Source: Betaproteobacteria bacterium TMED156 (GTDB lineage Bacteria > Pseudomonadota > Gammaproteobacteria > Burkholderiales > Burkholderiaceae_A). From it: a stretch of DNA of 25,377 nt. A program made the position numbers and the translations under genes. Position 1 is the stretch's first letter, and each line of letters begins with the position of its first letter. The notes beneath the pieces were generated by a model that was not told where the DNA came from, did not search any database, and was given only the letters and a program-made list of their open reading frames with translations. The stretch lies in NCBI GenBank assembly GCA_002171155.1, contig NHHF01000094.1, forward strand, positions 1 through 25,377, written 5' to 3'. This document shows, one piece after another, positions 8,255 through 15,787 of the stretch.

Positions 8255-9519
8255 TGAATAGTAAAAAAGAAGGGTTAATAAGATTTATAACTGCTGGAAG
8301 TGTCGATGATGGCAAAAGTACATTAATTGGTAGACTGCTTTTTGATTCAAAATCAATATTAGCAGACCAACTCTCATTAATATCTAAAGCAAAAAATAGT
8401 CGTTCTAACATTGATGGAATTGATCTTGCTTTTCTAACTGATGGTCTTGAGTCCGAGAGAGAACAGGGAATTACAATTGATGTGGCATATCGATATTTTT
8501 CCACTAAAAATAAAAAATTTATTATCGCTGATTGTCCTGGTCACGAACAATACACAAGAAATATGGTTACAGGTGCGTCGAATGCTGATTCTGCCATTTT
8601 CCTTGTTGATGCCACTCAAGTTATTGATGGAAATTTATTAATACAGACTAAAAGACACACTTTAATTGCCTGTATTTTGAGAATACCAAACTTTATATTA
8701 GCAGTAAATAAAATGGACTTAGTGGATTACGATGAAAAAATTTTTAGAGAAATCATCTCTTCTTTCGATAAACTTTTAAATGCGGTAGGGATGAGAAAAC
8801 AATTTTCTGGGGTTCCTATTTCTGCACTATATGGAGACAATATTGTTACAAAATCTTCAAGAATGCCTTGGTATAAAGGAAATACACTTTTAGATTCCCT
8901 TGAGAATAATGTAAACAAAAGAATAAATTCTAAACATCTTAGACTTCCTATTCAACTTTCTATGCGTTGGGATGGTGAAAAAAAAATAGATCAAAGAGCT
9001 TACTGTGGTAAGGTCGACTCAGGCCAGATTAATGTAAACCAGACAATAAAGATTTGGCCTTCAAATCAAAACGCTAAAATTATTAAAATTACATATCTTG
9101 GGAGTAAAGTTTCACAGGCCCATTCGGGTCAATGTGTAACGATTTGGTTGGACAAAGATCTTGATATTACTAGAGGTGATGTAATCGTGAGCACCAATGA
9201 ATTTCCAAACCTCAGCAAAGAGTTCAAAGCGGAAATTGCTTGGCTGGATGTAGTAAATTTAAATTCTTCAAGAAAATATAGACTTCGTCAAGCAACACGT
9301 GAAACACAAGTAAAAGTTCATGTCATAGATAAACTAAATTTATCATCTCTAAGAAGAGAGCCAACAGAAACATTATCAATGAATGAAATTGGTAAAAGTG
9401 TTATAAACTCAGCACAACCTGTTTTAAAAGATAATTATGAGTTTTTTCCAAACACTGGTTGTTTTATTTTAATTGATGAAACAACTCATCAAACATGTGC
9501 AGCTGGAATGATTTGTTAA
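8254..9519 (+). CDS. cysN: Sulfate adenylyltransferase GTPase subunit CysN
   Basis: 421 residues. It is an elongation-factor-like GTPase: G1 GSVDDGKST (15-23), G3 DCPGHEQYTRNM (94-105) and G4 NKMD (153-156), followed by EF-Tu-like beta-barrel domains. GTP hydrolysis drives APS formation by CysD. Many bacteria carry a CysN-CysC fusion of about 630 residues; here the protein ends before any APS kinase domain, so it is the stand-alone form. The start codon shares one base with the cysD stop, the classical sign of translational coupling between two subunits. Confidence 0.95.
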   Translation: MNSKKEGLIRFITAGSVDDGKSTLIGRLLFDSKSILADQLSLISKAKNSRSNIDGIDLAFLTDGLESEREQGITIDVAYRYFSTKNKKFIIADCPGHEQYTRNMVTGASNADSAIFLVDATQVIDGNLLIQTKRHTLIACILRIPNFILAVNKMDLVDYDEKIFREIISSFDKLLNAVGMRKQFSGVPISALYGDNIVTKSSRMPWYKGNTLLDSLENNVNKRINSKHLRLPIQLSMRWDGEKKIDQRAYCGKVDSGQINVNQTIKIWPSNQNAKIIKITYLGSKVSQAHSGQCVTIWLDKDLDITRGDVIVSTNEFPNLSKEFKAEIAWLDVVNLNSSRKYRLRQATRETQVKVHVIDKLNLSSLRREPTETLSMNEIGKSVINSAQPVLKDNYEFFPNTGCFILIDETTHQTCAAGMIC

Positions 9520-9542
9520 TTAAAAAATCAAGACTTTAATAA

Positions 9543-10514
9543 ATGAAAATCAGAGACCCTAATTTAAGTTCAGAAACTTTAAAAGAGGATAGAAAGGAAG
9601 TAGAACTTCCTCCCTTAGAATCAATAACCGTAAATAGCAGTAAAAATCCATTCATGTTTTGGTTTGTATGGACAGCAGTACTTATAATAATAGCACTCGT
9701 AGGGTTTGTGGTTGGAAGATTTATTGGAATTAATGGGTATGAATCAATTGATGTTTTATTTGATTTATTTATAAGCCAAACTTTTTGGACTGGAGTGGCA
9801 GTCGGATTTTGTGCACAAATAATTGATGGTGCTTTGGGTATGGCATATGGCATATCTGCTACTACATTTTTACTAAGCATGGGATCTTCTCCTGCATCGG
9901 CTAGTGCAAGTGTTCATATAGCGGCTGTATTTACAACTGGCTTATCAGGAATTGCTCATGTCAAGTTTGGTAACGTCAGTAAAGAACTTTTTATTAGACT
10001 GTTACTACCAGGTATTATTGGAGCCTTTTGTGGTGTTCTTTTTGTTACTCAAATTGACGGAGATAAACTAAAACCGGTTATTTCATTATATCTACTAATA
10101 ATGGGGGTGATAATCATTAGAAAATCAATGAAAAGGAGTAAAAAGGAAAATTTAGAAGTATCAAAAGTAGCAAAACTTGCTCTTGCTGGGGGTTTTATGG
10201 ATTCTGCTGGAGGTGGTGGGTGGGGTCCTGTAGTTACATCTACTTTAGTTGGTGCTGGACAAGACCCACGTTCGACTATAGGTTCAGTAAACTTTGCTGA
10301 GTTTTTTTTAACATTAGCCACTGCAGGTTTTTTTTCAATTTTTATCTCAACTATTCCATGGTCAACAGTATCTGGCTTAGTGATTGGCGGGATTTTCGCT
10401 GCACCATTTGCTGCTATTATTTGTAAATTTCTACCTATTAAACCTCTTATGATTTTAGTAGGGTTAGTTGTTTCGATCTTGAGCATGATAAATATTTTTC
10501 AATTTATTGGTTAA
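9543..10514 (+). CDS. TauE/SafE (TSUP) family membrane transporter
   Basis: 323 residues with a ~35-residue cytosolic N-terminus and about eight membrane helices. The two inverted halves of the TSUP fold are visible: IIDGALGMAYGISATTFLL in the first half and FMDSAGGGGWGPVVTSTLVGAG followed by GSVNFAEFF in the second. Members move sulfite, sulfoacetate, sulfate or related anions, and the direction is often unproven. Position directly after cysN (23 bases) suggests sulfate uptake or protection against excess sulfite. In the gene-poor promoter sense it looks like the last gene of the sulfur operon. Confidence 0.88.
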   Translation: MKIRDPNLSSETLKEDRKEVELPPLESITVNSSKNPFMFWFVWTAVLIIIALVGFVVGRFIGINGYESIDVLFDLFISQTFWTGVAVGFCAQIIDGALGMAYGISATTFLLSMGSSPASASASVHIAAVFTTGLSGIAHVKFGNVSKELFIRLLLPGIIGAFCGVLFVTQIDGDKLKPVISLYLLIMGVIIIRKSMKRSKKENLEVSKVAKLALAGGFMDSAGGGGWGPVVTSTLVGAGQDPRSTIGSVNFAEFFLTLATAGFFSIFISTIPWSTVSGLVIGGIFAAPFAAIICKFLPIKPLMILVGLVVSILSMINIFQFIG

Positions 10515-10577
10515 GAATTTCACTATTAATTATTTTGGTGTTTTAAAATAGTAACAATTCAATTTTTGGAGTAAAAC

Positions 10578-11402
10578 ATGAGTGAAATTATTCCCATGAA
10601 GGGTTTTCAAAAAGCTCAATCCTTAATAAAAAATAACATTGCTATTCCAACTCCTCCAAAATTTAATTCTCATAAAGAAGAAAGATTCCACAGGAAAGAA
10701 AGACTTGTTGCCGCATTAAGAATTTTTTCTAAATGTGGCTTTGACGAGGGAGTAGCAGGCCATATAACAGTTCGAGATCCTGAACATACAGAAAGTTTTT
10801 GGGTAAATCCTTTTGGAATTCATTTTAGTTTAATAAAAATTTCTGATTTAATTCGTGTAAATCACGATGGTGAGATTTTAGATGGTAATTATCCCGTTAA
10901 TGCAGCAGCTTTTGCAATTCATTCAAGGATTCATATGGCTCATCCTAATATTGATGCTGCAGCTCACGCCCACTCAACTTACGGAAAAACCTGGTCAGTT
11001 TTAGGCCGAAAACTTGACGCTCTTACACAGGATGCTTGCGCCTTTTTCGAACATCATGATGTGTACAAGGAATACAACGGGTTGATACTAGACTCAAAAG
11101 AAGGAGATTGTATAGCAAAACTATTGGCCAACAAAAAAGCATTGATCTTACAGAATCATGGATTGTTAACTGTTGGAAATACTGTAGATTCTGCAGCATG
11201 GTGGTTTATAACAATGGAAAGAACATGCCAAGTTCAACTCCTAGCTGAATCTGCAGTTAGAAATGAAAATGAATTGTCTAAAATAAATCAAACTGCAGCG
11301 TTAAATGCTTTTAATATAGTTGGAACAGAAGATGCAGGCTGGTTTGGATTTCAACCTTTATATCATAGGTTAAAGAAGGAATTTCCAAATTTAAATAATT
11401 AA
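10578..11402 (+). CDS. Class II aldolase/adducin family protein
   Basis: 274 residues, a single class II aldolase/adducin head domain. Zinc ligands are H130 and H132 in HAHSTYG and H194 in NHGLL. The glutamate that acts as acid/base in fuculose-phosphate-type aldolases (in S-S-E, four residues before a conserved His) is replaced by Ala111 in PVNAAAFAIH, so classical aldol chemistry is doubtful. This matches a large proteobacterial subgroup of unassigned function with the AWWFITMERTCQ and PLTQDACAF-like stretches. GGAG lies 8 bases before the ATG. The 63-base gap after the TSUP gene leaves open whether it belongs to the same transcript. Confidence 0.88.
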   Translation: MSEIIPMKGFQKAQSLIKNNIAIPTPPKFNSHKEERFHRKERLVAALRIFSKCGFDEGVAGHITVRDPEHTESFWVNPFGIHFSLIKISDLIRVNHDGEILDGNYPVNAAAFAIHSRIHMAHPNIDAAAHAHSTYGKTWSVLGRKLDALTQDACAFFEHHDVYKEYNGLILDSKEGDCIAKLLANKKALILQNHGLLTVGNTVDSAAWWFITMERTCQVQLLAESAVRNENELSKINQTAALNAFNIVGTEDAGWFGFQPLYHRLKKEFPNLNN

Positions 11403-11412
11403 GTACAAAATT

Positions 11413-12447
11413 TTGAAAGACTACAACGACAGCATCTTTAACTCTTTTTTTCTTAATGGTCATTTGCAAACAATATGGGCATCAACGTTCGGAAAAAAAA
11501 TTATCAGTAATAATACCAACATAAAATTTGTAAGAGAAAGATGGGATACTCCTGATAGTGATTTTATTGATATTGATTGGTTGCAAAATGAAGAGCCCGT
11601 AAAAAAACTAAATCCAAATCCAAATCCACTGTTAATTTTATTTCATGGACTTGAAGGCTCTTCTCAAAGTCAATATTCTCTTGCATTTGCCGAAGTTGCT
11701 AGGGAGAAAGGTTGGTCTTTTGTTGTGGTAAATTTCAGAGGTTGCTCAGGTGAAATCAATTTGGCCCCACGAAGTTATCATGCAGGAGACTCAGATGAAA
11801 TAGACTGGATAATACAAAAATTTAATTCACTACCAAAATTGATAGGTTGTGATATTTTTTGTATTGGTGTCTCTCTTGGAGGCAATGCACTATTAAAATG
11901 GATTGCCAACCATGATAAAAAAAATTATTCACATGTAAAAAATCTCAAAGCTATAGTATCCTTATCAGCTCCACTGGATTTGATTGCTTCTGGTAAAAAT
12001 ATTGATAATGGGTTGAATAAATTTCTTTATGCGAAGTATTTTTTGAAATCAATGATTATAAAAGCCCAAAAAAAATGGGAGCAATATCCTGGTCTTTTCA
12101 ATCTCGGTGATGTTACTAGGGCTAAAACAATTGAAGAATTTGATGACTCATTTACTGCACCTGTTCATAAATTTTATGGTGTGATAGATTATTGGAAGAA
12201 GTCTTCTTCATTACCAGAAGTCAGATACATAAGCTCACCTACTTTAGTTATTAATGCACAAAATGACCCATTAGTGCCATACAATAGCTTAAAATTATTG
12301 GAAGTAAATTGTCCCAACATTGAGTTTTGGAATCCAATTTCCGGAGGTCATGTCGGTTTTCCTGCTAAAAAAAGCAGATTTAAGCTTTTGTATCAGTTCT
12401 TACACATGCCACGATTAGTATTAAAGTGGCTAGACAAATTCACATGA
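11413..12447 (+). CDS. YheT-like alpha/beta hydrolase (COG0429)
   Basis: 344 residues. It begins with the family-specific FFLNGHLQTIWAS segment (12-24) and has an oxyanion-region HGLEGSS (78-84), the NFRGCSGE loop, and nucleophile Ser154 in GVSLGG (152-157). The remaining triad members are probably Asp285 (NAQNDPLVP) and His313 (GGHVGF). Members are predicted esterases or lipases of unknown physiological substrate. The start is TTG at 11413, 10 bases after the preceding stop, without an obvious Shine-Dalgarno sequence. A short in-frame (AAATCC)x3 tract at 11610-11627 encodes Asn-Pro repeats on a surface loop. Confidence 0.9.
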   Translation: MKDYNDSIFNSFFLNGHLQTIWASTFGKKIISNNTNIKFVRERWDTPDSDFIDIDWLQNEEPVKKLNPNPNPLLILFHGLEGSSQSQYSLAFAEVAREKGWSFVVVNFRGCSGEINLAPRSYHAGDSDEIDWIIQKFNSLPKLIGCDIFCIGVSLGGNALLKWIANHDKKNYSHVKNLKAIVSLSAPLDLIASGKNIDNGLNKFLYAKYFLKSMIIKAQKKWEQYPGLFNLGDVTRAKTIEEFDDSFTAPVHKFYGVIDYWKKSSSLPEVRYISSPTLVINAQNDPLVPYNSLKLLEVNCPNIEFWNPISGGHVGFPAKKSRFKLLYQFLHMPRLVLKWLDKFT

Positions 12448-12467
12448 AATAATTAATTATGTATAAT
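12439..12467 (+). promoter_or_regulatory. Sigma70-type promoter for the 27-codon membrane peptide
   Basis: TTCACA at 12439-12444 (one mismatch to TTGACA), a 17-base spacer, and a perfect TATAAT at 12462-12467. The -35 sits at the very end of the upstream YheT-like gene. Transcription would begin near 12474, giving a leader of about 17 bases with GAGGT at 12481-12485 just before the ATG. Confidence 0.65.
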
Positions 12468-12490
12468 ATATATAGAAACAGAGGTAAAAA

Positions 12491-12574
12491 ATGAAACCGA
12501 TAGTTATTTTGATTATTCTTGCGCCTGCAGCAATAACTTTAGCAAAATTATTGACTGCCCCACCAATAATGTAG
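12491..12574 (+). CDS. 27-residue single-helix membrane peptide (small ORF)
   Basis: ATG at 12491 to TAG at 12574. It is preceded by GAGGT with a 5-base spacer, one of the best ribosome binding sites in the window, and by a near-consensus promoter. The peptide has an MKP start, a hydrophobic stretch from about residue 4 to 17 (rich in I, L and A), a single Lys at 19, and a short TAPPIM tail: one membrane helix with the N-terminus probably inside. I do not recognise a family. It could be a regulatory or complex-stabilising microprotein or a type I toxin-like peptide; no antisense RNA is evident. The dedicated promoter, strong ribosome binding site and clean stop argue for a real gene, but coding evidence from codon use is weak at this length. 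Confidence 0.55.
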   Translation: MKPIVILIILAPAAITLAKLLTAPPIM

Positions 12575-12597
12575 TGCCAACTTAACAACATCAATCT

Positions 12598-13257
12598 TTA
12601 GCTCAAAGTTTTATTAAGAAATGTTGATACATCATTCAGTTCTTCAATACTAATTGAGTGATCCATCTTATAAGTTCTCCAAATTGTGTTAAAACCATGT
12701 TCTTTGAGAAAATTTCTCGAATCTTCTCCCCATTTTTGTTTAACAACTTTATCGTACATTCCGTGACCAAAAAAAATTGGTGTGTCTATATTTTTTACAC
12801 TTTCTTTATTTTTGAATTCATAATCAAGAGGTAAATATCCAGATAAAGCAATAATTCCTGCAATATTTTCAGAAAATTTTAGCGCTGTGTATAAAGCCAT
12901 TGCGCAACCTTGAGAAAATCCAGCTAGTACAATCCTACTATATGGAATACCTCTTTTAAATTCATAATGAATTAATTCAGATATTAAATTAGCTGATTCT
13001 TTTATACCGGTTGTATCCTGTTTGTCAGTAAGCTCTGCTCCAGATATATCGTACCAAGCAGGCATTATTAAATTATTGTTGATGGTAACTGGTATTTCAG
13101 GAGCATGTGGAAATATAAATCTAATCTTTAATTTTTTTGATAATTTCAAAGCATCAATTATATTTAGAAAATCATAGCCACTTGCACCTAAACCATGCAT
13201 CCAAATTACTGAAGAGTCTACTTCTGCAGCTGTTTTTTTTTCAAGAAATTTAAGCAT
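12598..13257 (-). CDS. Carboxylesterase / phospholipase family hydrolase
   Basis: 219 residues, an alpha/beta hydrolase of the carboxylesterase 2 / acyl-protein-thioesterase-like family. It has WMHGLGASGYDF (19-30) for the oxyanion hole, FPHAP (49-53), the conserved MPAWYDI stretch, nucleophile Ser115 in GFSQG (113-117), Asp169 in GHGMYDKVV and His200 in MDHSIS: a complete triad at normal spacing and full family length. Substrates are short-chain esters or thioesters; the natural one is unknown. It starts with ATG 21 bases after the SDR gene stop on the same strand, so it probably shares the SDR promoter. Confidence 0.9.
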   Translation of the reverse strand: MLKFLEKKTAAEVDSSVIWMHGLGASGYDFLNIIDALKLSKKLKIRFIFPHAPEIPVTINNNLIMPAWYDISGAELTDKQDTTGIKESANLISELIHYEFKRGIPYSRIVLAGFSQGCAMALYTALKFSENIAGIIALSGYLPLDYEFKNKESVKNIDTPIFFGHGMYDKVVKQKWGEDSRNFLKEHGFNTIWRTYKMDHSISIEELNDVSTFLNKTLS

Positions 13258-13278
13258 TATTTTTTAATTAACAATCAA

Positions 13279-14073
13279 TTACTTAGCAATTGAACCTGGA
13301 TGGCAAATTCCACCAGTGATTTCAATAGTTGTACCGTTAAGTGCTTCATTTTGTATACAGTGCATCACAAGCGATGCAATCTCTTTTGGATCAATCAATC
13401 TTCCCAAACAGACGTCTTTTATTAATGAATCAAGAATTGATTGATCCATTTTTTCAACTAAAGCTGTTGATGTATAACCCGGAGCTAGACCTACAACTCT
13501 AATATTTTTTATACCTCTCATCATAAACTCACCAATTAAAATTTTAGGAAATAGAGATATCGCCACCTTAGTTGAGGAGTAATTTAATTGACCAAGCTGG
13601 CCTACTTTATTAATTGAGGATATGGGAATTATTAAACCAGGCCACTTACCATTAAAAATAGCTTCACTGCAATCTCTTATTGTCAAAAAACTACCTGTTA
13701 AATTAACATCAATTACTGATTTCCATTTACTAATATCTAATTTCTTTTTTATTTTATTTTTTTCTTTGTCAGGATTTATAAAAAGACCATCTCTAATTAT
13801 CCCAGCACAGGGAATCACGATATTTAACTTTTCGAAAGAATCTATTGTGAGTTCTATAAATTTTTCCGTATCAGCCTCATCTACAACATTAGCTTGAGTA
13901 GAAATTGCTTTACCACCTTCCTTGATTATTTTTTCAGCAACCCGGTTGGCTGATGCCTCATCCATATCTACGACTGAAATACTGCAACCTTTCCTGGCTA
14001 ATTCATAGGCAATAACTTCACCAATTCCACTTCCACCCCCAGTAACTAAAGCCACGCTGTCATTAATTTCCAT
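13279..14073 (-). CDS. Short-chain dehydrogenase/reductase (SDR)
   Basis: 264 residues, a classical SDR. The cofactor motif is TGGGSGIG (11-18), with Asp36 at the end of the second strand (VVDMDE), which usually means NAD(H) preference. Catalytic residues are N124 (in DVNLTG), S152/S153, Y165 and K169 (YSSTK). The usual N-A-G is C-A-G here (89-91). The C-terminal TTIEITGG matches FabG-like and 3-hydroxyacyl/3-hydroxybutyrate dehydrogenase-type enzymes, but the substrate is not evident. A strong ribosome binding site, AAGGAG, ends 5 bases before the ATG. Upstream is a perfect 15-base palindrome overlapping the probable -35, suggesting repressor control. Confidence 0.92.
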   Translation of the reverse strand: MEINDSVALVTGGGSGIGEVIAYELARKGCSISVVDMDEASANRVAEKIIKEGGKAISTQANVVDEADTEKFIELTIDSFEKLNIVIPCAGIIRDGLFINPDKEKNKIKKKLDISKWKSVIDVNLTGSFLTIRDCSEAIFNGKWPGLIIPISSINKVGQLGQLNYSSTKVAISLFPKILIGEFMMRGIKNIRVVGLAPGYTSTALVEKMDQSILDSLIKDVCLGRLIDPKEIASLVMHCIQNEALNGTTIEITGGICHPGSIAK

Positions 14074-14103
14074 TTAAACTCCTTAATTAAGTGTGGATAC
14101 ACT

Positions 14104-14109
14104 ACTATA
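14104..14109 (-). promoter_or_regulatory. Candidate -10 element for the SDR gene
   Basis: TATAGT on the minus strand, about 30 bases before the SDR start. The position 17 bases further upstream (14127-14132) reads GTGCGA, a poor -35, and is occupied by the 14120-14134 palindrome, so transcription may need or be blocked by a DNA-binding protein. Confidence 0.4.
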
Positions 14110-14119
14110 AACAAATTAA

Positions 14120-14134
14120 TTGTGCGTCGCACAA
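14120..14134. promoter_or_regulatory. Perfect palindrome TTGTGCG-T-CGCACAA, probable operator
   Basis: Seven-base arms with perfect complementarity and one central base, and notably G+C-rich within a very A+T-rich 188-base intergenic region. It lies over the probable -35 of the SDR gene and also upstream of the divergent membrane-protein gene. It is too short and lacks a T-run to be a terminator. It resembles a site for a dimeric helix-turn-helix regulator; no regulator gene is in the window to name it. Confidence 0.5.
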
Positions 14135-14261
14135 ATTTCTAAGAAAAAAATGAATTTTTTTTGATTTCTTTAAAATTGGGCACATAAATCAATGAAATAT
14201 ATAAAAACATAAAAAATTAATTTAAAATAATTTAATTAATTCATCAAACCGAAACAAAAGA

Positions 14262-14759
14262 ATGTTGATTACAAAATTTAAAAAGTTACCAAAGTGGTTA
14301 ATTGAAACAATAATTTATTGGCCGATAATTTTGTTAGCATTATGGATTTCAGATGTTTTTTTTGAAGGCATGTCCTTTGAAGATAATAAGTCTATTTTTA
14401 TAAGTTCTTTTTTACTTACAATCTTAAATTTATTTATTAAACCAATTATTCTTTTACTTACTCTGCCACTAGCAATTTTATCATTAGGCTTGGTTATACC
14501 TTTACTAAATGGTTTATTTATTCTAATAGTTTCTATGACTGTTGAAGGATTCAACATAAATTCTTATTTCACTAGCGTTTTAGTTGCCATTTCAGTCTCA
14601 TTACTTTCACTAATCACACAATTAGCCATCGGTTCTTCAAATCCATCGATATTTGTTCATAGTAGAAAAAAAAGTCATAAGCAAAACCAGTTTTATAAAA
14701 AAAATAATACTGAAGATATTGTTATTGATGTTGAGGCTAAAGAGAAAAAAAACAGTTAG
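14262..14759 (+). CDS. YvlD-like (phage holin superfamily IV-type) membrane protein
   Basis: 165 residues with four membrane helices in the first ~125. The core FLLTILNLFIKPIILLLTLPLAILSLGL segment (residues ~50-77) is typical of the family listed as 'phage holin family' (YvlD, mycobacterial four-helix type), which is widespread on bacterial chromosomes and not a sign of a phage. After the usual end it has a ~40-residue hydrophilic, Lys/Asn-rich and then acidic tail (residues ~126-165). The function is unknown. The upstream region is extremely A+T-rich with no clear Shine-Dalgarno sequence. It converges with senB, 8 bases away. Confidence 0.8.
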   Translation: MLITKFKKLPKWLIETIIYWPIILLALWISDVFFEGMSFEDNKSIFISSFLLTILNLFIKPIILLLTLPLAILSLGLVIPLLNGLFILIVSMTVEGFNINSYFTSVLVAISVSLLSLITQLAIGSSNPSIFVHSRKKSHKQNQFYKKNNTEDIVIDVEAKEKKNS

Positions 14760-14767
14760 TATAAAAT

Positions 14768-15781
14768 TCATTTATCTAAAAAATTAATTGCATGTTGTAA
14801 TAATTTTTTTTCTTCTCTGGAGGTGTATTCAGCTAATGGCGAATCCCTAATTGAATCTGTCCAAACTTTCCTGATAATTTTATTCGAAATAAAATCTTCT
14901 AATTGAACAGCTAAATGATGAACGCTTTTTACTCTATAGTAACCTGGATATTTATCACCCAACATTGATTTATGGCAATCAATATCACTTACAAGTGAAG
15001 GAATTCTCAAATCAATGGCTTCTTTCAAAGCCAAACATCCTCCCTCTATAATTGAAGTATTTAAAAATAAATCACTTTTATTTATCAAATTAATTGTTTG
15101 TATGTTGTCTCTCATACCTAGAAACTCAATATGTTTAAAATTGTCAGCATATTTTTTTACTAAAAATGAGTATCTTTTATCAAGTTCCAATCCAATATGT
15201 ATAAGTTTTATATCAAACTCAACAATATTTAATAAATTTTTATAAGCTTTCATAAAGCCTTTAATACCAGTAAGAGTATCTTTCTCTTTTCTAACATTGC
15301 CCACCATAATTACTGAAAAGTTTTTTTTAATTTCAAAGTAATTGTGTTTTTTTAAGTTAATATTTGTACTTTGATAAATGACAATTATTTTTGTTTCTAA
15401 ATTGGGTATTTTTTTTAATAATTTTTTTTTTGCATTTTCTTGTAAAACTATTATTAATTTTGCCCCCGTAATTGATTCAATGCATTTTTGGCTAGCTGAT
15501 GTTTTATTATCATTAATATCGTAATAAATATCAGTTCCTGTTAATACAAGTAAATATGGAATACCTTTTTTTTGACACTCAACTGCAACTGAATGATTTT
15601 TTTTTGCATGTAATATAATTCCTCCTTTAAATTCTTCCAATTTTTCATAGGGGATATCTTTTGTAAAGATGTTAGCATTTATATTCACACTCTCAAGAAG
15701 CAAAGCATATCTGATTGCAGTTTGATGATTTCCTGTTATTAAGTCTTTTGATGGTTGTGGAGGTACTTTGATAAAAATCAC
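14768..15781 (-). CDS. senB: Selenosugar synthase SenB (GT4-type glycosyltransferase)
   Basis: 337 residues with a GT-B glycosyltransferase fold. Family-specific landmarks are TGNHQTAIRYALLL (16-29) in the first strand-helix, LLVLTGTDIYYDI (77-89), IVLQ (111-114) with VIYQS (134-138), the second-domain start MVGNVRKEKD (159-168), and the retaining-GT EX7E motif E246-E254 (EGGCLALKE). In characterised selenoneine clusters SenB uses selenophosphate and a UDP-sugar to make a 1-seleno-sugar, the selenium donor for SenA. It follows the SelD-like gene by 6 bases and starts with GTG. That direct pairing with a selenophosphate synthetase, plus the EgtB-like and EgtD genes nearby, separates it from ordinary GT4 enzymes. 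Confidence 0.87.
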   Translation of the reverse strand: MIFIKVPPQPSKDLITGNHQTAIRYALLLESVNINANIFTKDIPYEKLEEFKGGIILHAKKNHSVAVECQKKGIPYLLVLTGTDIYYDINDNKTSASQKCIESITGAKLIIVLQENAKKKLLKKIPNLETKIIVIYQSTNINLKKHNYFEIKKNFSVIMVGNVRKEKDTLTGIKGFMKAYKNLLNIVEFDIKLIHIGLELDKRYSFLVKKYADNFKHIEFLGMRDNIQTINLINKSDLFLNTSIIEGGCLALKEAIDLRIPSLVSDIDCHKSMLGDKYPGYYRVKSVHHLAVQLEDFISNKIIRKVWTDSIRDSPLAEYTSREEKKLLQHAINFLDK

Positions 15782-15787
15782 AAAAAT

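Noticed and set aside
10049..10486. 145-codon minus-strand frame opposite the TSUP gene
   Set aside because: Antisense shadow of a well-supported membrane protein; low-complexity translation with no domain.
11610..11627. (AAATCC)x3 short tandem repeat
   Set aside because: In-frame and only three units within a coding loop; no sign of phase variation.
13622..13897. 91-codon plus-strand frame opposite the SDR gene
   Set aside because: Antisense to a clear SDR catalytic core; no ribosome binding site or recognisable motif.
14090..14103. AGTGT-GGAT-ACACT inverted repeat before the SDR gene
   Set aside because: Arms of only five bases with a four-base loop; not distinguishable from chance, though it lies in the leader.
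14215..14245. TTAATT/AATTAA-rich imperfect inverted repeats
   Set aside because: Expected by chance in almost pure A+T sequence; arms are not exact.
14262..14759. 'Phage holin' family protein as a sign of a prophage
   Set aside because: The family name is historical; YvlD-like four-helix proteins are common on chromosomes, and no other phage gene is present.
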